A DNA stretch of 35,474 nt from CAIVND01 sp035532075 (GTDB taxonomy: Bacteria; Actinomycetota; Acidimicrobiia; Acidimicrobiales; Bog-793): contig DATKRV010000090.1 of assembly GCA_035532075.1 (NCBI GenBank), forward strand, positions 1 to 35,474, written 5' to 3'. The notes under the pieces are model-generated. The model made no database searches. It was not told where the DNA came from and saw nothing but the letters and a program-made list of their open reading frames with translations. Positions 22,632-30,870 of the stretch are shown one piece after another. A program made the position numbers and the translations under genes. Position 1 is the first letter of the stretch. Every line of letters starts with the position of its first letter.

Positions 22632-23240
22632 GTGAGCCGGAACGTCGGAATCTTTGGTGGAACCTTCGATCCGGTGCATGTCGGGCACCTCGTCACCGCG
22701 GTCAATGCGCGCTCCGCCCTCGATCTCGACGTGGTATTGCTTGTCGTTGCCAATGAGCCGTGGCAGAAGACCGGTGGTCGTGAGGTCACACCGGCCAAGG
22801 ACAGACTCGCGCTTGTTGAGGCGGCAGTGCGTGACTGCGAGGGAATCGAGGTGTGCGATCTCGAGATCGAGCGGGGTGGATCGTCCTACACCATCGATAC
22901 GGCCAAAGAATTGATCGTGGACGAACCTGACGTTGCGCTCACGCTGATCGTTGGCGCAGATGTTGTGCCCAATCTGAGCAGCTGGCGAGAGGTCGATGAA
23001 CTCAAGCGACTCTGTCGTCTCGTTGTCGTGAACCGTCCAGGCTCTCGTCTCGCTGCGGGCCGGGAGCTCGAGGAACAGCTCGCGGGTTGGAGGGCCCAGG
23101 TGATCGAGGTACCGGCTCTCGAGGTATCGAGCACCGATCTCCGAGACCGTGCAGCAACTGGGCGGCCTCTCGATTTCCTGATTCCCGATGGCGCAATCCG
23201 CGTGATCCGTGAGCGCGGGCTGTACGCTTTAGACGGATGA
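22632..23240 (+). CDS. nadD: Nicotinate-nucleotide adenylyltransferase
   Basis: Makes deamido-NAD from nicotinate mononucleotide and ATP. The nucleotidyltransferase signature GGTFDPVHVGHL is near the N-terminus and the second motif VSSTDLRDR (ISSTxIR type) near the end. From GTG 22632 (MSRNVGIFGGTFDP) the protein is 202 residues, the usual size; GTG 22623, GTG 22596 and TTG 22590 are in-frame alternatives without better ribosome binding sites. rsfS follows 48 bases later, as in most actinobacteria. Confidence 0.93.
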   Translation: MSRNVGIFGGTFDPVHVGHLVTAVNARSALDLDVVLLVVANEPWQKTGGREVTPAKDRLALVEAAVRDCEGIEVCDLEIERGGSSYTIDTAKELIVDEPDVALTLIVGADVVPNLSSWREVDELKRLCRLVVVNRPGSRLAAGRELEEQLAGWRAQVIEVPALEVSSTDLRDRAATGRPLDFLIPDGAIRVIRERGLYALDG

Positions 23241-23288
23241 GGAACTTGACGACATAGATGACCAAGAGAAACGTGAAGTAGGGGTTCC

Positions 23289-23660
23289 TTGTCGCTCGAT
23301 TTCGCCCGCCTCGCCGCAGAGGCTGCGACCGCGAAAACCCTCGAGGAGACGATCATCCTTGACGTCTCCGAGCTGATCGGGATCACCGAGTATTTCGTCG
23401 TCACCGCGGGGCGAAATGAGCGTCAGGTGCGCTCGATCGTCGACGAAATCGATTTTCGCTGTCGCAACGCCGGACTTGGACCACCCCGCCAGACAGAGGG
23501 GCTCCGCGACGGGAAGTGGGTGCTCGTTGACTATGGCTCGTTTGTTGTTCACGTCTTCGACTCCGAGTCCCGCGCCTATTACAGCATCGAGCGACTCTGG
23601 GCAGACGCCGAGCGTATTCCCCTCGTCTGCGAATTGAGTGTCGCGGCAAGCGACCGGTAG
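23289..23660 (+). CDS. rsfS: Ribosomal silencing factor RsfS
   Basis: Binds L14 on the 50S subunit and blocks subunit joining when nutrients are low. The 123 residues show the family pattern: a short N-terminal helix (LAAEAATAKTLEETIILDV), ITEYFVVTAGRNERQVRSI, then EGLRDGKWVLVDYGSFVVHVF and YYSIERLWADAERI. The start is TTG 23289 with AAGTAGGGG at the proper distance. It follows nadD, the conserved order. Confidence 0.94.
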   Translation: MSLDFARLAAEAATAKTLEETIILDVSELIGITEYFVVTAGRNERQVRSIVDEIDFRCRNAGLGPPRQTEGLRDGKWVLVDYGSFVVHVFDSESRAYYSIERLWADAERIPLVCELSVAASDR

Positions 23661-23692
23661 CAGGCATCGGATGCTTGCGCGTGAATCGCGTG

Positions 23693-23725
23693 CAGGTCGA
23701 GAGGGAAACGGTTGACTCGGACCTG
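23693..23725. terminator. Hairpin between convergent rsfS and the GerMN lipoprotein gene
   Basis: CAGGTCGAG (23693-23701) pairs with CTCGGACCTG (23716-23725) with one bulged G. There is no T-tract on either side, so it may be a weak bidirectional terminator or only a 3' stabilising structure. Confidence 0.25.
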
Positions 23726-24373
23726 TTAGCTGTGCGCGATCAACGATGCGTAGTTCGCGGCGGTAACTGGAGCACGCGTCGCTGTCTCGGTTGGTAGGTA
23801 GGCGTAGGTGAGCTGACCAGAGAGAGCAAACTGGATTCCCTTGACGGTCGTCAGGGCGGCGTTGTGCATCAAGGTGAGGACGATCTGGCCGTAGGCGAGG
23901 TAGAGCGACGTCCCGAAGAGGTTGTTGATGAATTGAATATCGAGATTGATCGTGAGAATGTGCGTCGTCGCTGTGTAGGTGCTCGTCAGCCCAGGCTGGG
24001 AGTTGAGCAGCGTGATGACGCCGCGTCCCTCGCTTGCGAGGGGACCGTTGTCAAGGTCGAGCAACAGTTCGTTCGCTGTCGCTTCGACGAGCGAGTAGGC
24101 GAATCCCGATCGATGCACGACAACCAGGTTGTCGCGCTGGACGAAATACAGCGTGAGCTTGGTCGAGGTTCCACCTGGGCTGTTCGGCATCGCCTGGGGA
24201 ACATAGGCAGGGAGATCGGTCAGTGGGTGGGCAATGGTGTCAATCGGAACTCCGCACGCGCCAAGCGCGAGCGCGAGGGCCAAGAGCAGCGCGGCGCGTG
24301 TCGACCGGGATAGCTGTGAGCGCGATCTCGTCTGTCTTGGTCCTCTGGGTGCCCCCCGTGCCACCTGTTTCAT
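23726..24373 (-). CDS. GerMN-domain lipoprotein, short LpqB-like protein
   Basis: The 215-residue protein begins with a basic tail, a hydrophobic Leu/Ala stretch and a lipobox ending LGAC (lipidated Cys at residue 40). The rest resembles a GerMN (sporulation/germination) domain: KLTLYFVQRDNLV, NELLLDLDNGP, and TINLDIQFIN. In actinobacteria the third gene of the mtrAB operon is lpqB, a much larger lipoprotein (GerMN plus a beta-propeller-like part). Here the propeller is missing. Its ATG overlaps the mtrB stop (ATGA), so it is likely an MtrB accessory on the outer face of the membrane. Naming it lpqB would be too strong. Confidence 0.8.
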   Translation of the reverse strand: MKQVARGAPRGPRQTRSRSQLSRSTRAALLLALALALGACGVPIDTIAHPLTDLPAYVPQAMPNSPGGTSTKLTLYFVQRDNLVVVHRSGFAYSLVEATANELLLDLDNGPLASEGRGVITLLNSQPGLTSTYTATTHILTINLDIQFINNLFGTSLYLAYGQIVLTLMHNAALTTVKGIQFALSGQLTYAYLPTETATRAPVTAANYASLIAHS

Positions 24374-25845
24374 CGCTCGGCCTCCGGGAGCTCCTCGACG
24401 ATCAAGTGCGGAAGTTCAACGACGAATCTGGATCCATTCGGCAGGTTGGATTCGGCCCAGATCGCCCCGCCGTGGAGCTTGACGTGTTCGGAGACGAGCG
24501 CGAGGCCAAGTCCGGTGCCACCACCCGCGCCTCTTCGACCCGCTGACGATGCGGCGCGGGCAAACCGGTCAAATATGCGCGTTCGGTCGATCTCGGGAAC
24601 TCCTGGTCCTTCGTCCTCGATTGCGACGCGCACGTGCCCCTCGCTGCCGCGCCCAATGGTGACGCGTGTCGCCCCTCCGGCGTAGCGCTCTGCGTTTTCA
24701 AGCAGGTTGGCGATCACCCGCTCGAAGCGACGCTTGTCGGCAAAGACCCGCCACTGGTCGACATCAGGATCCGTCTCGATCGGCGGGGGGGTCGAGGTTG
24801 AACGCTCGAGCGAGCGGACAACGAGCTCGACGATGTACACCTCTTCACCCTGGAAGTCCGCCATTCCCGCGTCGATCCGCGAGATTTCGAGCAGGTCGAC
24901 GACCATTCGTTGGAACCTTCGCACCTCCTGGCTGAGCAGTGCGAGTGCCTGGGACGAGCGCGGTGGAAGTTCGTCACTGTGTGACTCGAGAATCGAGATT
25001 GAAGAGCCAAGCGTCGTCAACGGTGATCGGAGTTCGTGGCTGATGTCAGAGGCGAAGCGCTCCTCGCGCTCAAGTCGGTCCTGGAAGAGGTCGACCATCC
25101 GGTTGAACGATCTGGTCAGGATCGCAAGGTCGCTCTGGCTCGACGTCTCGATCCGCGCGTCGATCTGACCCTCCGAGATCTGACGAGCCACCTCGGAGAC
25201 CTCGCGCAACGGACGGAGTACTCGTCTTGCTGCCCAGCGGCCCAGGGTGAGCCCTACGATCGTAGTCAGTGTGGCTGCGGCGACGAGCGCCGAGAGCAGG
25301 GAGTTGAGTTCGTTCTGGGCCTGGGACATCGGGAAGACTTCGAAGTACCGCGCGACAAAGCTGGGCGCATTGATCGGCTGGCCGACCGCAATGTACGCCT
25401 CCCCGTTCGAGGGAAGGATGAAGATCTGTTCCGCGGGCACGCCGAGCTTGACAGAATTGCGCAGGCTGACCGGTAGGTCTTGTGGGTTGAGGATCGAGAG
25501 TCGGGCGGTAAAGGTCCAGGAGCCCTTCTCGTACAAGAGTGATGATGAGTTCGAGGTGGCCTGGTCGATGTTGTTCACGATGAGCGGACCGCTCAACTGG
25601 TCAGCGAGATCGGCGTGAATCACCGAGCCATTATCGAGCGCGGTCGTCTCAGCTGCGGTGACGTACTGTCCCACGATCGACGACCGCGTCGCGTAGTAGG
25701 TGATTGCGGAGACCATGACGCCAAGGACGAGTGCGCTCATGCCGAACAAGAAGGTGATGCGTGAACTCAGCCGACTGTGATACAGCGGGTGACGAAGGCG
25801 CAGGAGCCGCCTTGTCCCCGCAAGTTCCGGGAGTGCGTCGGTCAT
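24370..25845 (-). CDS. mtrB: Sensor histidine kinase MtrB
   Basis: Membrane kinase partnering MtrA. The 491-residue protein has a cytoplasmic N-tail, TM1 at about 31-51, an extracellular sensor of about 130 residues, TM2 at about 181-200, a HAMP domain (RRVLRPLREVSEVARQISEG), the phospho-acceptor motif SDISHELRSPLTTL with His270, and a kinase domain with N box NLLENAERYAGG, G1 DEGPGVPEID and G2 GGGTGLGLAL. In actinobacteria MtrAB controls cell wall and division genes. The ATG is immediately adjacent to the mtrA stop (TAG-ATG). The assignment as MtrB rests on operon context with MtrA and the GerMN lipoprotein. Confidence 0.88.
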   Translation of the reverse strand: MTDALPELAGTRRLLRLRHPLYHSRLSSRITFLFGMSALVLGVMVSAITYYATRSSIVGQYVTAAETTALDNGSVIHADLADQLSGPLIVNNIDQATSNSSSLLYEKGSWTFTARLSILNPQDLPVSLRNSVKLGVPAEQIFILPSNGEAYIAVGQPINAPSFVARYFEVFPMSQAQNELNSLLSALVAAATLTTIVGLTLGRWAARRVLRPLREVSEVARQISEGQIDARIETSSQSDLAILTRSFNRMVDLFQDRLEREERFASDISHELRSPLTTLGSSISILESHSDELPPRSSQALALLSQEVRRFQRMVVDLLEISRIDAGMADFQGEEVYIVELVVRSLERSTSTPPPIETDPDVDQWRVFADKRRFERVIANLLENAERYAGGATRVTIGRGSEGHVRVAIEDEGPGVPEIDRTRIFDRFARAASSAGRRGAGGGTGLGLALVSEHVKLHGGAIWAESNLPNGSRFVVELPHLIVEELPEAER

Positions 25846-26538
25846 CTACGGAGCGAGCTTGTAGCCGAGCCCTCGAACCGTGATGATGTGACGAGGATTT
25901 GCCGGATCGAGTTCGACCTTGGTGCGCAGTCTGCGGATATGGACGTCCACGAGTCGACCGTCACCGAAGTAGTCGTAACTCCATATTCGTTCGAGTAGTT
26001 GTTCTCTCGAAAGGACCTTGTTGGGATTCGACGCGAGTTCGCAGAGCAAAAGGAACTCCGTACGTGTCAGATGAACCTCCTGCTCGGCGAGCCGGACAGT
26101 TCCTGCTTCGAGCTGGATCTCGAGCTCTCCGAAGGTGAGGATCGACAAGACCGAGTTTGTCGCGTGGGCGCGACGAAGCAACGCGCGGATTCGGGCGGCG
26201 AGTTCCTTTGGTTCGAAGGGCTTGGTCACGTAGTCATCAGCTCCAGCCTCGAGGCCAGCGACGACGTCGTGGGTGTCGGTGCGCGCTGTCACCATCACGA
26301 TGGGAAGAGCGCTCTGGTGCCGCACCTCGCGGCAGCAGGCAAACCCATCCATGCCGGGCAGCATCAGGTCAATGATGACGAGATCGAATGGCTGGTTGAC
26401 AAGAGCATGGCCAAAGAGGTCAAGCGCTGTCTCTGCGCTCGGAGCACCGAGAACCTCGTGCCCCTCGTCCTCGAGGGAGAGCGCCATCGAAGCACGGATG
26501 CGCTCGTCATCTTCGATGATCAAAATTTTGGGAGACAT
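25846..26538 (-). CDS. mtrA: OmpR-family response regulator MtrA
   Basis: Transcription factor phosphorylated by MtrB. The 230 residues start MSPKILIIEDDERIR; the receiver domain has the acidic pair at 10-11, the phospho-acceptor Asp57 in VIIDLMLPGMDG, Thr in VMVTARTD and Lys in VTKPFEP, followed by a winged-helix domain (LTRTEFLLLCELASNPNKVLSR, then VDVHIRRLRTKVE and RGLGYKL). I use ATG 26538; a longer frame upstream has no receiver-like residues. GATGAT/GATAAT sequences just 4-7 positions upstream could be a leaderless -10. It is divergent from xerC. Confidence 0.92.
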   Translation of the reverse strand: MSPKILIIEDDERIRASMALSLEDEGHEVLGAPSAETALDLFGHALVNQPFDLVIIDLMLPGMDGFACCREVRHQSALPIVMVTARTDTHDVVAGLEAGADDYVTKPFEPKELAARIRALLRRAHATNSVLSILTFGELEIQLEAGTVRLAEQEVHLTRTEFLLLCELASNPNKVLSREQLLERIWSYDYFGDGRLVDVHIRRLRTKVELDPANPRHIITVRGLGYKLAP

Positions 26539-26679
26539 GCTATTATCATCGCCGAATTTCGCACGTCGTGTCTGAATTATTTTGCGTCGCGCACCATTTG
26601 GCGATCCAGACAGCCCGGCGGTACGCGTGAGAGCCGTCCAAAAGACACCTCGTGCCACGGAAGTTCGACATCAAAACAC

Positions 26680-26685
26680 TACGCT
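26680..26685 (+). promoter_or_regulatory. -10 box before xerC
   Basis: TACGCT ends eight positions before GTG 26693, consistent with leaderless initiation at that codon. The same box occurs before proA. No clear -35. Confidence 0.35.
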
Positions 26686-26692
26686 CGGCCCT

Positions 26693-27598
26693 GTGGGATG
26701 GGAGCTGGAGGCGTTCTCGAAGTCGTTGAGCTCGGTCGCGCCAGCGACCGGACGCGCCTATATGTCCGATGTCCTCGCCTTTTGCGAATGGGCTGAACGG
26801 GCAAGCGTCACCGGACCCGAGGGTGTCGACCGGATGATGTTGCGCCGTTACCTCGCCTATCTCGCCTCGCGCGCGTACGAGCGCCGCTCCATCGCACGTA
26901 AGGCAGCCTCATTGCGGCGGTACTTCGCCTTCGCCCTTCGCCGAGCACTGGTCGCGAGCGATCCCTCCCGGCGGCTCCTTGCCCCGCAGGGTGATTCTCG
27001 GTTGCCGAAGATCCTCAACTTCCGCGAACTCGGTGAGCTGCTGGATCCGGAACTCTCAAACGAGAGCGCAACGGCGGGCGTCGAGCTCGAAGGGCGCAAC
27101 CTCGTGGTTCGCCTGCGCGATGATGCCGTGCTCGAACTTCTCTATGGATCCGGGCTGAGAGTCAGCGAACTCTGTGGCCTCGATATCGGTGACGTCGAGC
27201 TTGACGTGTCGATGGTGCTCGTTCTGGGAAAGGGTTCGAAGGAACGCCGGGTGCCAATCAGCGTGCCCTGCAAGGATGCAATCGGACAATACCTGCGAGG
27301 TGCCCGGGAACACCTCGTTGTGAAGCGGTCTCCACAGCATGCGCTGTTTCTCAATTTGCGCGGGAACCGGCTCAGTCCGCGCGACGTTCGAAGAATTCTT
27401 GACCGGCGATCTCCCTCTCCGACGCATCCGCACGCTCTCCGGCACAGCTACGCGACCCACCTGCTCGATGGGGGAGCTGACCTGCGGGTTGTCCAGGAGC
27501 TGCTCGGGCATTCGAGCCTGAAGACGACCCAGATCTACACCCATATCTCGAAAGAGCGCCTCGTTGGTGTTTACCGGGAGACTCATCCGAGGGCCTAA
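26693..27598 (+). CDS. xerC: XerC/XerD-type tyrosine recombinase
   Basis: Site-specific recombinase resolving chromosome dimers at dif. From GTG 26693 the protein has 301 residues, the usual Xer size. It has an N-terminal SAM-like core-binding domain (about 1-100) and a catalytic domain with Arg156 in GSGLRVSEL, Lys183 in GKGSKERRVP, His247 and Arg250 in HALRHSYATHLLDGG, His273 in LLGHSSLKTTQIYTH and the nucleophile Tyr282. Longer frames from GTG 26627 or TTG 26582 add residues unlike the family. Its place next to rpsB is usual in actinobacteria. XerC rather than XerD is inferred from that context. Confidence 0.88.
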   Translation: MGWELEAFSKSLSSVAPATGRAYMSDVLAFCEWAERASVTGPEGVDRMMLRRYLAYLASRAYERRSIARKAASLRRYFAFALRRALVASDPSRRLLAPQGDSRLPKILNFRELGELLDPELSNESATAGVELEGRNLVVRLRDDAVLELLYGSGLRVSELCGLDIGDVELDVSMVLVLGKGSKERRVPISVPCKDAIGQYLRGAREHLVVKRSPQHALFLNLRGNRLSPRDVRRILDRRSPSPTHPHALRHSYATHLLDGGADLRVVQELLGHSSLKTTQIYTHISKERLVGVYRETHPRA

Positions 27599-27652
27599 TG
27601 GGGGGCGAACTCGCGCCGGATGCTCGCGGATGATTGGCTGTCATTTGGCAAC

Positions 27653-27658
27653 TAGGAT
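27653..27658 (+). promoter_or_regulatory. -10 box of the rpsB promoter
   Basis: TAGGAT about 100 bases upstream of rpsB, with a weak TGATTG-like -35 about 16 bases before it. A transcript starting near 27665 would begin directly with the leader hairpins described next. Confidence 0.35.
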
Positions 27659-27664
27659 GGGGCA

Positions 27665-27732
27665 GCTCCAAATCGGAGCAAATTACCGCCTGTCCAGATG
27701 AACCCACGGTCGCCTCCGGGCGCCCATCTGGA
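27665..27732 (+). promoter_or_regulatory. Structured rpsB leader, possible S2 autoregulatory element
   Basis: A first hairpin pairs GCTCC (27665-27669) with GGAGC (27675-27679). A second pairs TCCAGATG (27693-27700) with CATCTGGA (27725-27732) and encloses an inner hairpin CGCC (27711-27714) with GGCG (27719-27722) around loop TCCG. The ribosome binding site GGGAAGGAAG (27747-27756) follows 14 bases later. rpsB-tsf operons in several phyla are repressed by S2 binding to the leader; this being such an element is inference. Confidence 0.45.
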
Positions 27733-27760
27733 TCTGTCTAACCGCTGGGAAGGAAGAACC

Positions 27761-28672
27761 ATGGCCGCTGTCGTTACGATGAAACAACTTCTTGAAGCCG
27801 GTGTGCATTTTGGGCACCAGACTCGTCGATGGAACCCGAAGATGAAGCGCTTTTTGTATGGGGAGCGCAACGGGATCTACATCATCGATCTTCACCAGAC
27901 GCTGACCCGCGTCGATGCCGCGTACTCCTACGTACGAGACCTCGTCGCTGGAGGCGGAAACATCCTCTTCGTGGGAACCAAGAAGCAGACCCAGGATCCG
28001 GTCGCGGAGTACGCGCGCGCCTGTGGGATGCCCTATGTCAACGAGCGATGGCTCGGAGGCATGTTGACGAACTTCGGGACGATCGAGGGCCGCGTGAAAA
28101 AGCTTGGCGAACTCGAGAGTGCGAAAAAGACCGGCGAGTTCGAGGCGATGACCAAGAAAGAGGCGCTACTGCTCTCGCGTGAACTCGAGAAGCTAGAGCG
28201 CAACCTCGGTGGAATCCGCAACCTCAAGCGCCTGCCTGACGCAATTTTCGTGATTGACACCAAAAAAGAGCACATCGCCGTTACGGAGGCGAACAAGCTC
28301 AAGATGCCCGTGATTGCGGTTGTCGACACCAACTGTGACCCCGATGTCATCGACTACATCATTCCGGGGAATGACGACGCCATCAGGTCTGGCCGTTTGA
28401 TGTGCCGGATCATCGCCGATGCGGTCAACGAAGGTCGCTTCATCGCCTCGCGTCGCGCCGCGAACGCGCTCAGGAATACCGCTCCGCCGGCTGCTCCGTC
28501 GCCAGCTCCAACGGTTGTGGCTGTCGGGGAACCAGAAGTCATGGAACCAGCAGTCGTTGAGCCGGTGGTCGCCATACCAGAGGCCGCCGTCGTTGCCGAG
28601 GCACCAGCGGTGGTTGAAGTTCCCGAGTCCCTTGTCGAATCACCCCGTACCGACGCACCATCGGAGGTCTAG
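27761..28672 (+). CDS. rpsB: Ribosomal protein uS2
   Basis: Small-subunit ribosomal protein. The 303 residues begin MAAVVTMKQLLEAGVHFGHQ, followed by RRWNPKMKRFLYGERNGIYIIDL, NERWLGGMLTNFGTI, LPDAIFVIDTKKEH and NCDPDVIDYIIPGNDDAIRS, all typical of S2. The last ~65 residues are an Ala/Pro/Val/Glu-rich, probably disordered tail, which many actinobacterial S2 proteins have. ATG 27761 follows an excellent ribosome binding site. tsf lies 4 bases downstream. Confidence 0.97.
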   Translation: MAAVVTMKQLLEAGVHFGHQTRRWNPKMKRFLYGERNGIYIIDLHQTLTRVDAAYSYVRDLVAGGGNILFVGTKKQTQDPVAEYARACGMPYVNERWLGGMLTNFGTIEGRVKKLGELESAKKTGEFEAMTKKEALLLSRELEKLERNLGGIRNLKRLPDAIFVIDTKKEHIAVTEANKLKMPVIAVVDTNCDPDVIDYIIPGNDDAIRSGRLMCRIIADAVNEGRFIASRRAANALRNTAPPAAPSPAPTVVAVGEPEVMEPAVVEPVVAIPEAAVVAEAPAVVEVPESLVESPRTDAPSEV

Positions 28673-28676
28673 TTCC

Positions 28677-29471
28677 ATGCCCGAGGTAACCGCAAAAGAA
28701 GTTGCAGCGCTGCGTCAGGCAACGGGCGCAGGCATTCTCGATTGCAGGAGGGCGCTGCAGGAGAATGGCGGAGACATGGGAAAGGCAACGCGCTGGCTGC
28801 GAGAGCAGGGTCTTTCTGGCGCCAGCAAGCGCGCGGACCGCGACCGCTCCGAGGGAGCAGTTGCGGTGATCGTCGACGGCAGTCGCGGAGCGGTCATTGC
28901 GCTCGAATGCGAGACGGATTTTGTCGCCAAGTCGGCCGATTTCGTCAGTCTCGTCGATGCGCTCGCAGAGTCATGTGCCAAAGATGGCGAGGCAGGCATC
29001 GAGTCTCACGCCGGTGAGATTGACCAGATCAAGTTGGCACTCAAGGAGAACATCGCGGTCGGTCGCCACGAGCAGTTCGTCGCGACCGAGGGAGCGGTCC
29101 TTGACAGCTACCTCCATGTGCAAAACGGCCGGGGTGTGAACGGTGTGCTCGTCGAGCTTGACGGTGGAACTCCGCAACTAGCTCATGATATTGCAGTGCA
29201 CATCGCGTTCGCCCGTCCTGACTACCTCGACCGGAGTCAAGTTCCCGAGTCCGCGATCGAACAGGAAAAAGAGACGATCGCCGCGATTGCGAGAAAAGAG
29301 GGCAAGCCAGAGGCACAGCTCGGAAAGATCATCGATGGGCGCCTGAACGGATGGTTCAAAGAGCGCGTGCTGCTCGAGCAGCCCTTTGCCCGCGACGAGA
29401 AGAAGACGATCTCCCAGCTGCTCGGCTCCGCCAAGATCGCCCGATTCGCCCAGGTTGTCGTCGGGGCGTGA
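28677..29471 (+). CDS. tsf: Elongation factor Ts
   Basis: Nucleotide exchange factor for EF-Tu. The 264-residue protein starts MPEVTAKEVAALRQATGAGI, with the UBA-like N-terminal domain containing LDCRRALQENGGDM and the signature WLREQGLS, then the TDFVAKSADF motif that contacts EF-Tu, and a dimerisation domain. ATG 28677 lies 4 bases after the rpsB stop. The stop overlaps the pyrH start. Confidence 0.96.
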   Translation: MPEVTAKEVAALRQATGAGILDCRRALQENGGDMGKATRWLREQGLSGASKRADRDRSEGAVAVIVDGSRGAVIALECETDFVAKSADFVSLVDALAESCAKDGEAGIESHAGEIDQIKLALKENIAVGRHEQFVATEGAVLDSYLHVQNGRGVNGVLVELDGGTPQLAHDIAVHIAFARPDYLDRSQVPESAIEQEKETIAAIARKEGKPEAQLGKIIDGRLNGWFKERVLLEQPFARDEKKTISQLLGSAKIARFAQVVVGA

Positions 29472-30244
29472 CCGATTACCGCCAAATGGCGCAAGGCTCT
29501 GGCCGCTCAGAGCGGATCGGCGTGACGCCGCGCTGGGGTCGCGTCGTCTTGAAACTCTCGGGCGAGGCATTTGCCTCGGACTCCTCGGACGACACGATCG
29601 ATGCCCCCATGGTTGAACGGATTGCGCGAGAGATCGCCGAATCCTCAAACGATCTTGGCGTCGAGGTGTCGGTGATGATCGGTGGTGGCAACATCTGGCG
29701 TGGACAGACCGGAGCTGGAGTCGGCATGGACCGGGCGACGTCGGACACGATGGGCATGCTCGGAACGGTGATCAACGCACTCGCACTGCAAGACGCCCTT
29801 GAACGACTTGGCCAGCCGACGAGAGTGATGTCCGCGATTGCGATGTCGGAGGTGTGCGAACCGTATATCCGAAGGCGCGCTGTTCGACATCTCGAGAAGG
29901 GGCGGGTCGTCGTATTCGCCTCGGGAATGGGTCGTCCATTTTTCACGACGGACACCCCGGCAGCGTTGCGCGCTGCAGAGATCGAGGCGGAGATCCTCAT
30001 GAAGGGCACGCATTCGGGTGTCGACGGTGTGTACAGCGCGGATCCCCGCCAAGATGCCAGGGCGACGCGTTATGACGAAATCTCCTTCATGGAGGTCATT
30101 TCGGGTGATCTTCGCGTGATGGACCTCACGGCGATCACGTTCTGCAAGGACAACAATCTGCCGATTCTGGTCTTCGACGTGATGACCAGTGGCAACATCC
30201 GTGATGCATTGCTCGGAGAGCAGATTGGAACGTTGATCAGATGA
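29468..30244 (+). CDS. pyrH: UMP kinase
   Basis: Phosphorylates UMP to UDP, regulated by GTP and UTP in bacteria. From GTG 29468 it has 258 residues: VVLKLSGEAFA (phosphate loop), MIGGGNIWRGQTG, DRATSDTMGMLGTVINALAL, the TDTPAALRAAEIEAEILMKGT-type segment, DGVYSADPRQD and VMDLTAITFCKDNNLPI. The start overlaps the tsf stop (GTGA); ATG 29486 is an alternative six codons in. frr follows with an ATGA overlap. Confidence 0.96.
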   Translation: MTDYRQMAQGSGRSERIGVTPRWGRVVLKLSGEAFASDSSDDTIDAPMVERIAREIAESSNDLGVEVSVMIGGGNIWRGQTGAGVGMDRATSDTMGMLGTVINALALQDALERLGQPTRVMSAIAMSEVCEPYIRRRAVRHLEKGRVVVFASGMGRPFFTTDTPAALRAAEIEAEILMKGTHSGVDGVYSADPRQDARATRYDEISFMEVISGDLRVMDLTAITFCKDNNLPILVFDVMTSGNIRDALLGEQIGTLIR

Positions 30245-30813
30245 GCGACGATTCATTCGTTTCGGTTGCCCTCGAAGAGGCGCGCGAGAAGATGGTACGA
30301 GTCATCGAGCACACCAAAGGGGAGTTCTCCTCGGTGCGCACAGGTCGCGCATCGCCTGTGCTCGTCGAGAAGATTCGCGTCGACTACTACGGCTCTGATG
30401 TGCCGCTCCAGCAGCTTGCTGGGTTCAGTGTCCCCGAGGCGAGGATTCTGGTCATCAATCCCTATGACAAGGGGGCGATATCTGCAATCGAGAAGGCCAT
30501 TCAGGCCTCTGATCTTGGCGTCAATCCTTCGAACGACGGACAGGTGCTGCGCATCGTCTTTCCACAGCTCACCGAGGAGCGACGCAAGGAACTCGTCAAG
30601 GCCGTTCGTCATCGTGCCGAGGAGGGACGCATCGCGATCCGCAATGTAAGACGCGCCACGCGCCACGATCTCGAGGCACTAGAAAAAGATGGGGATCTTT
30701 CCTCTGACGATCTTGAACGCGCCGAGAAAGAGCTTGACGGTGTCACTCAGGAGTTTGTGAGCGAGGTCGACCGACTTCTATTACACAAGGAACAGGAACT
30801 GCTCGAGGTCTGA
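30241..30813 (+). CDS. frr: Ribosome recycling factor
   Basis: Splits post-termination ribosomes together with EF-G. The 190 residues show the standard pattern: EFSSVRTGRASPVLVEKIRVDYYGSDVPLQQLA at the hinge, VPEARILVINPYDK, IEKAIQASDLGVNPSNDGQ, and FPQLTEERRKELVKAVR. Length is nearly exactly the family length. ATG 30241 overlaps the pyrH stop. Confidence 0.97.
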   Translation: MSDDSFVSVALEEAREKMVRVIEHTKGEFSSVRTGRASPVLVEKIRVDYYGSDVPLQQLAGFSVPEARILVINPYDKGAISAIEKAIQASDLGVNPSNDGQVLRIVFPQLTEERRKELVKAVRHRAEEGRIAIRNVRRATRHDLEALEKDGDLSSDDLERAEKELDGVTQEFVSEVDRLLLHKEQELLEV

Positions 30814-30870
30814 ACGCACGGCGATGCAAACGTGTCGCGACGCGTCCTGGCAACGGGCAGAGGAGACGCT

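Noticed and set aside
23223..23280. Tiny ORFs (6 and 7 codons) after a TACGCT box between nadD and rsfS
   Set aside because: Too short to separate from chance, and rsfS has its own good ribosome binding site.
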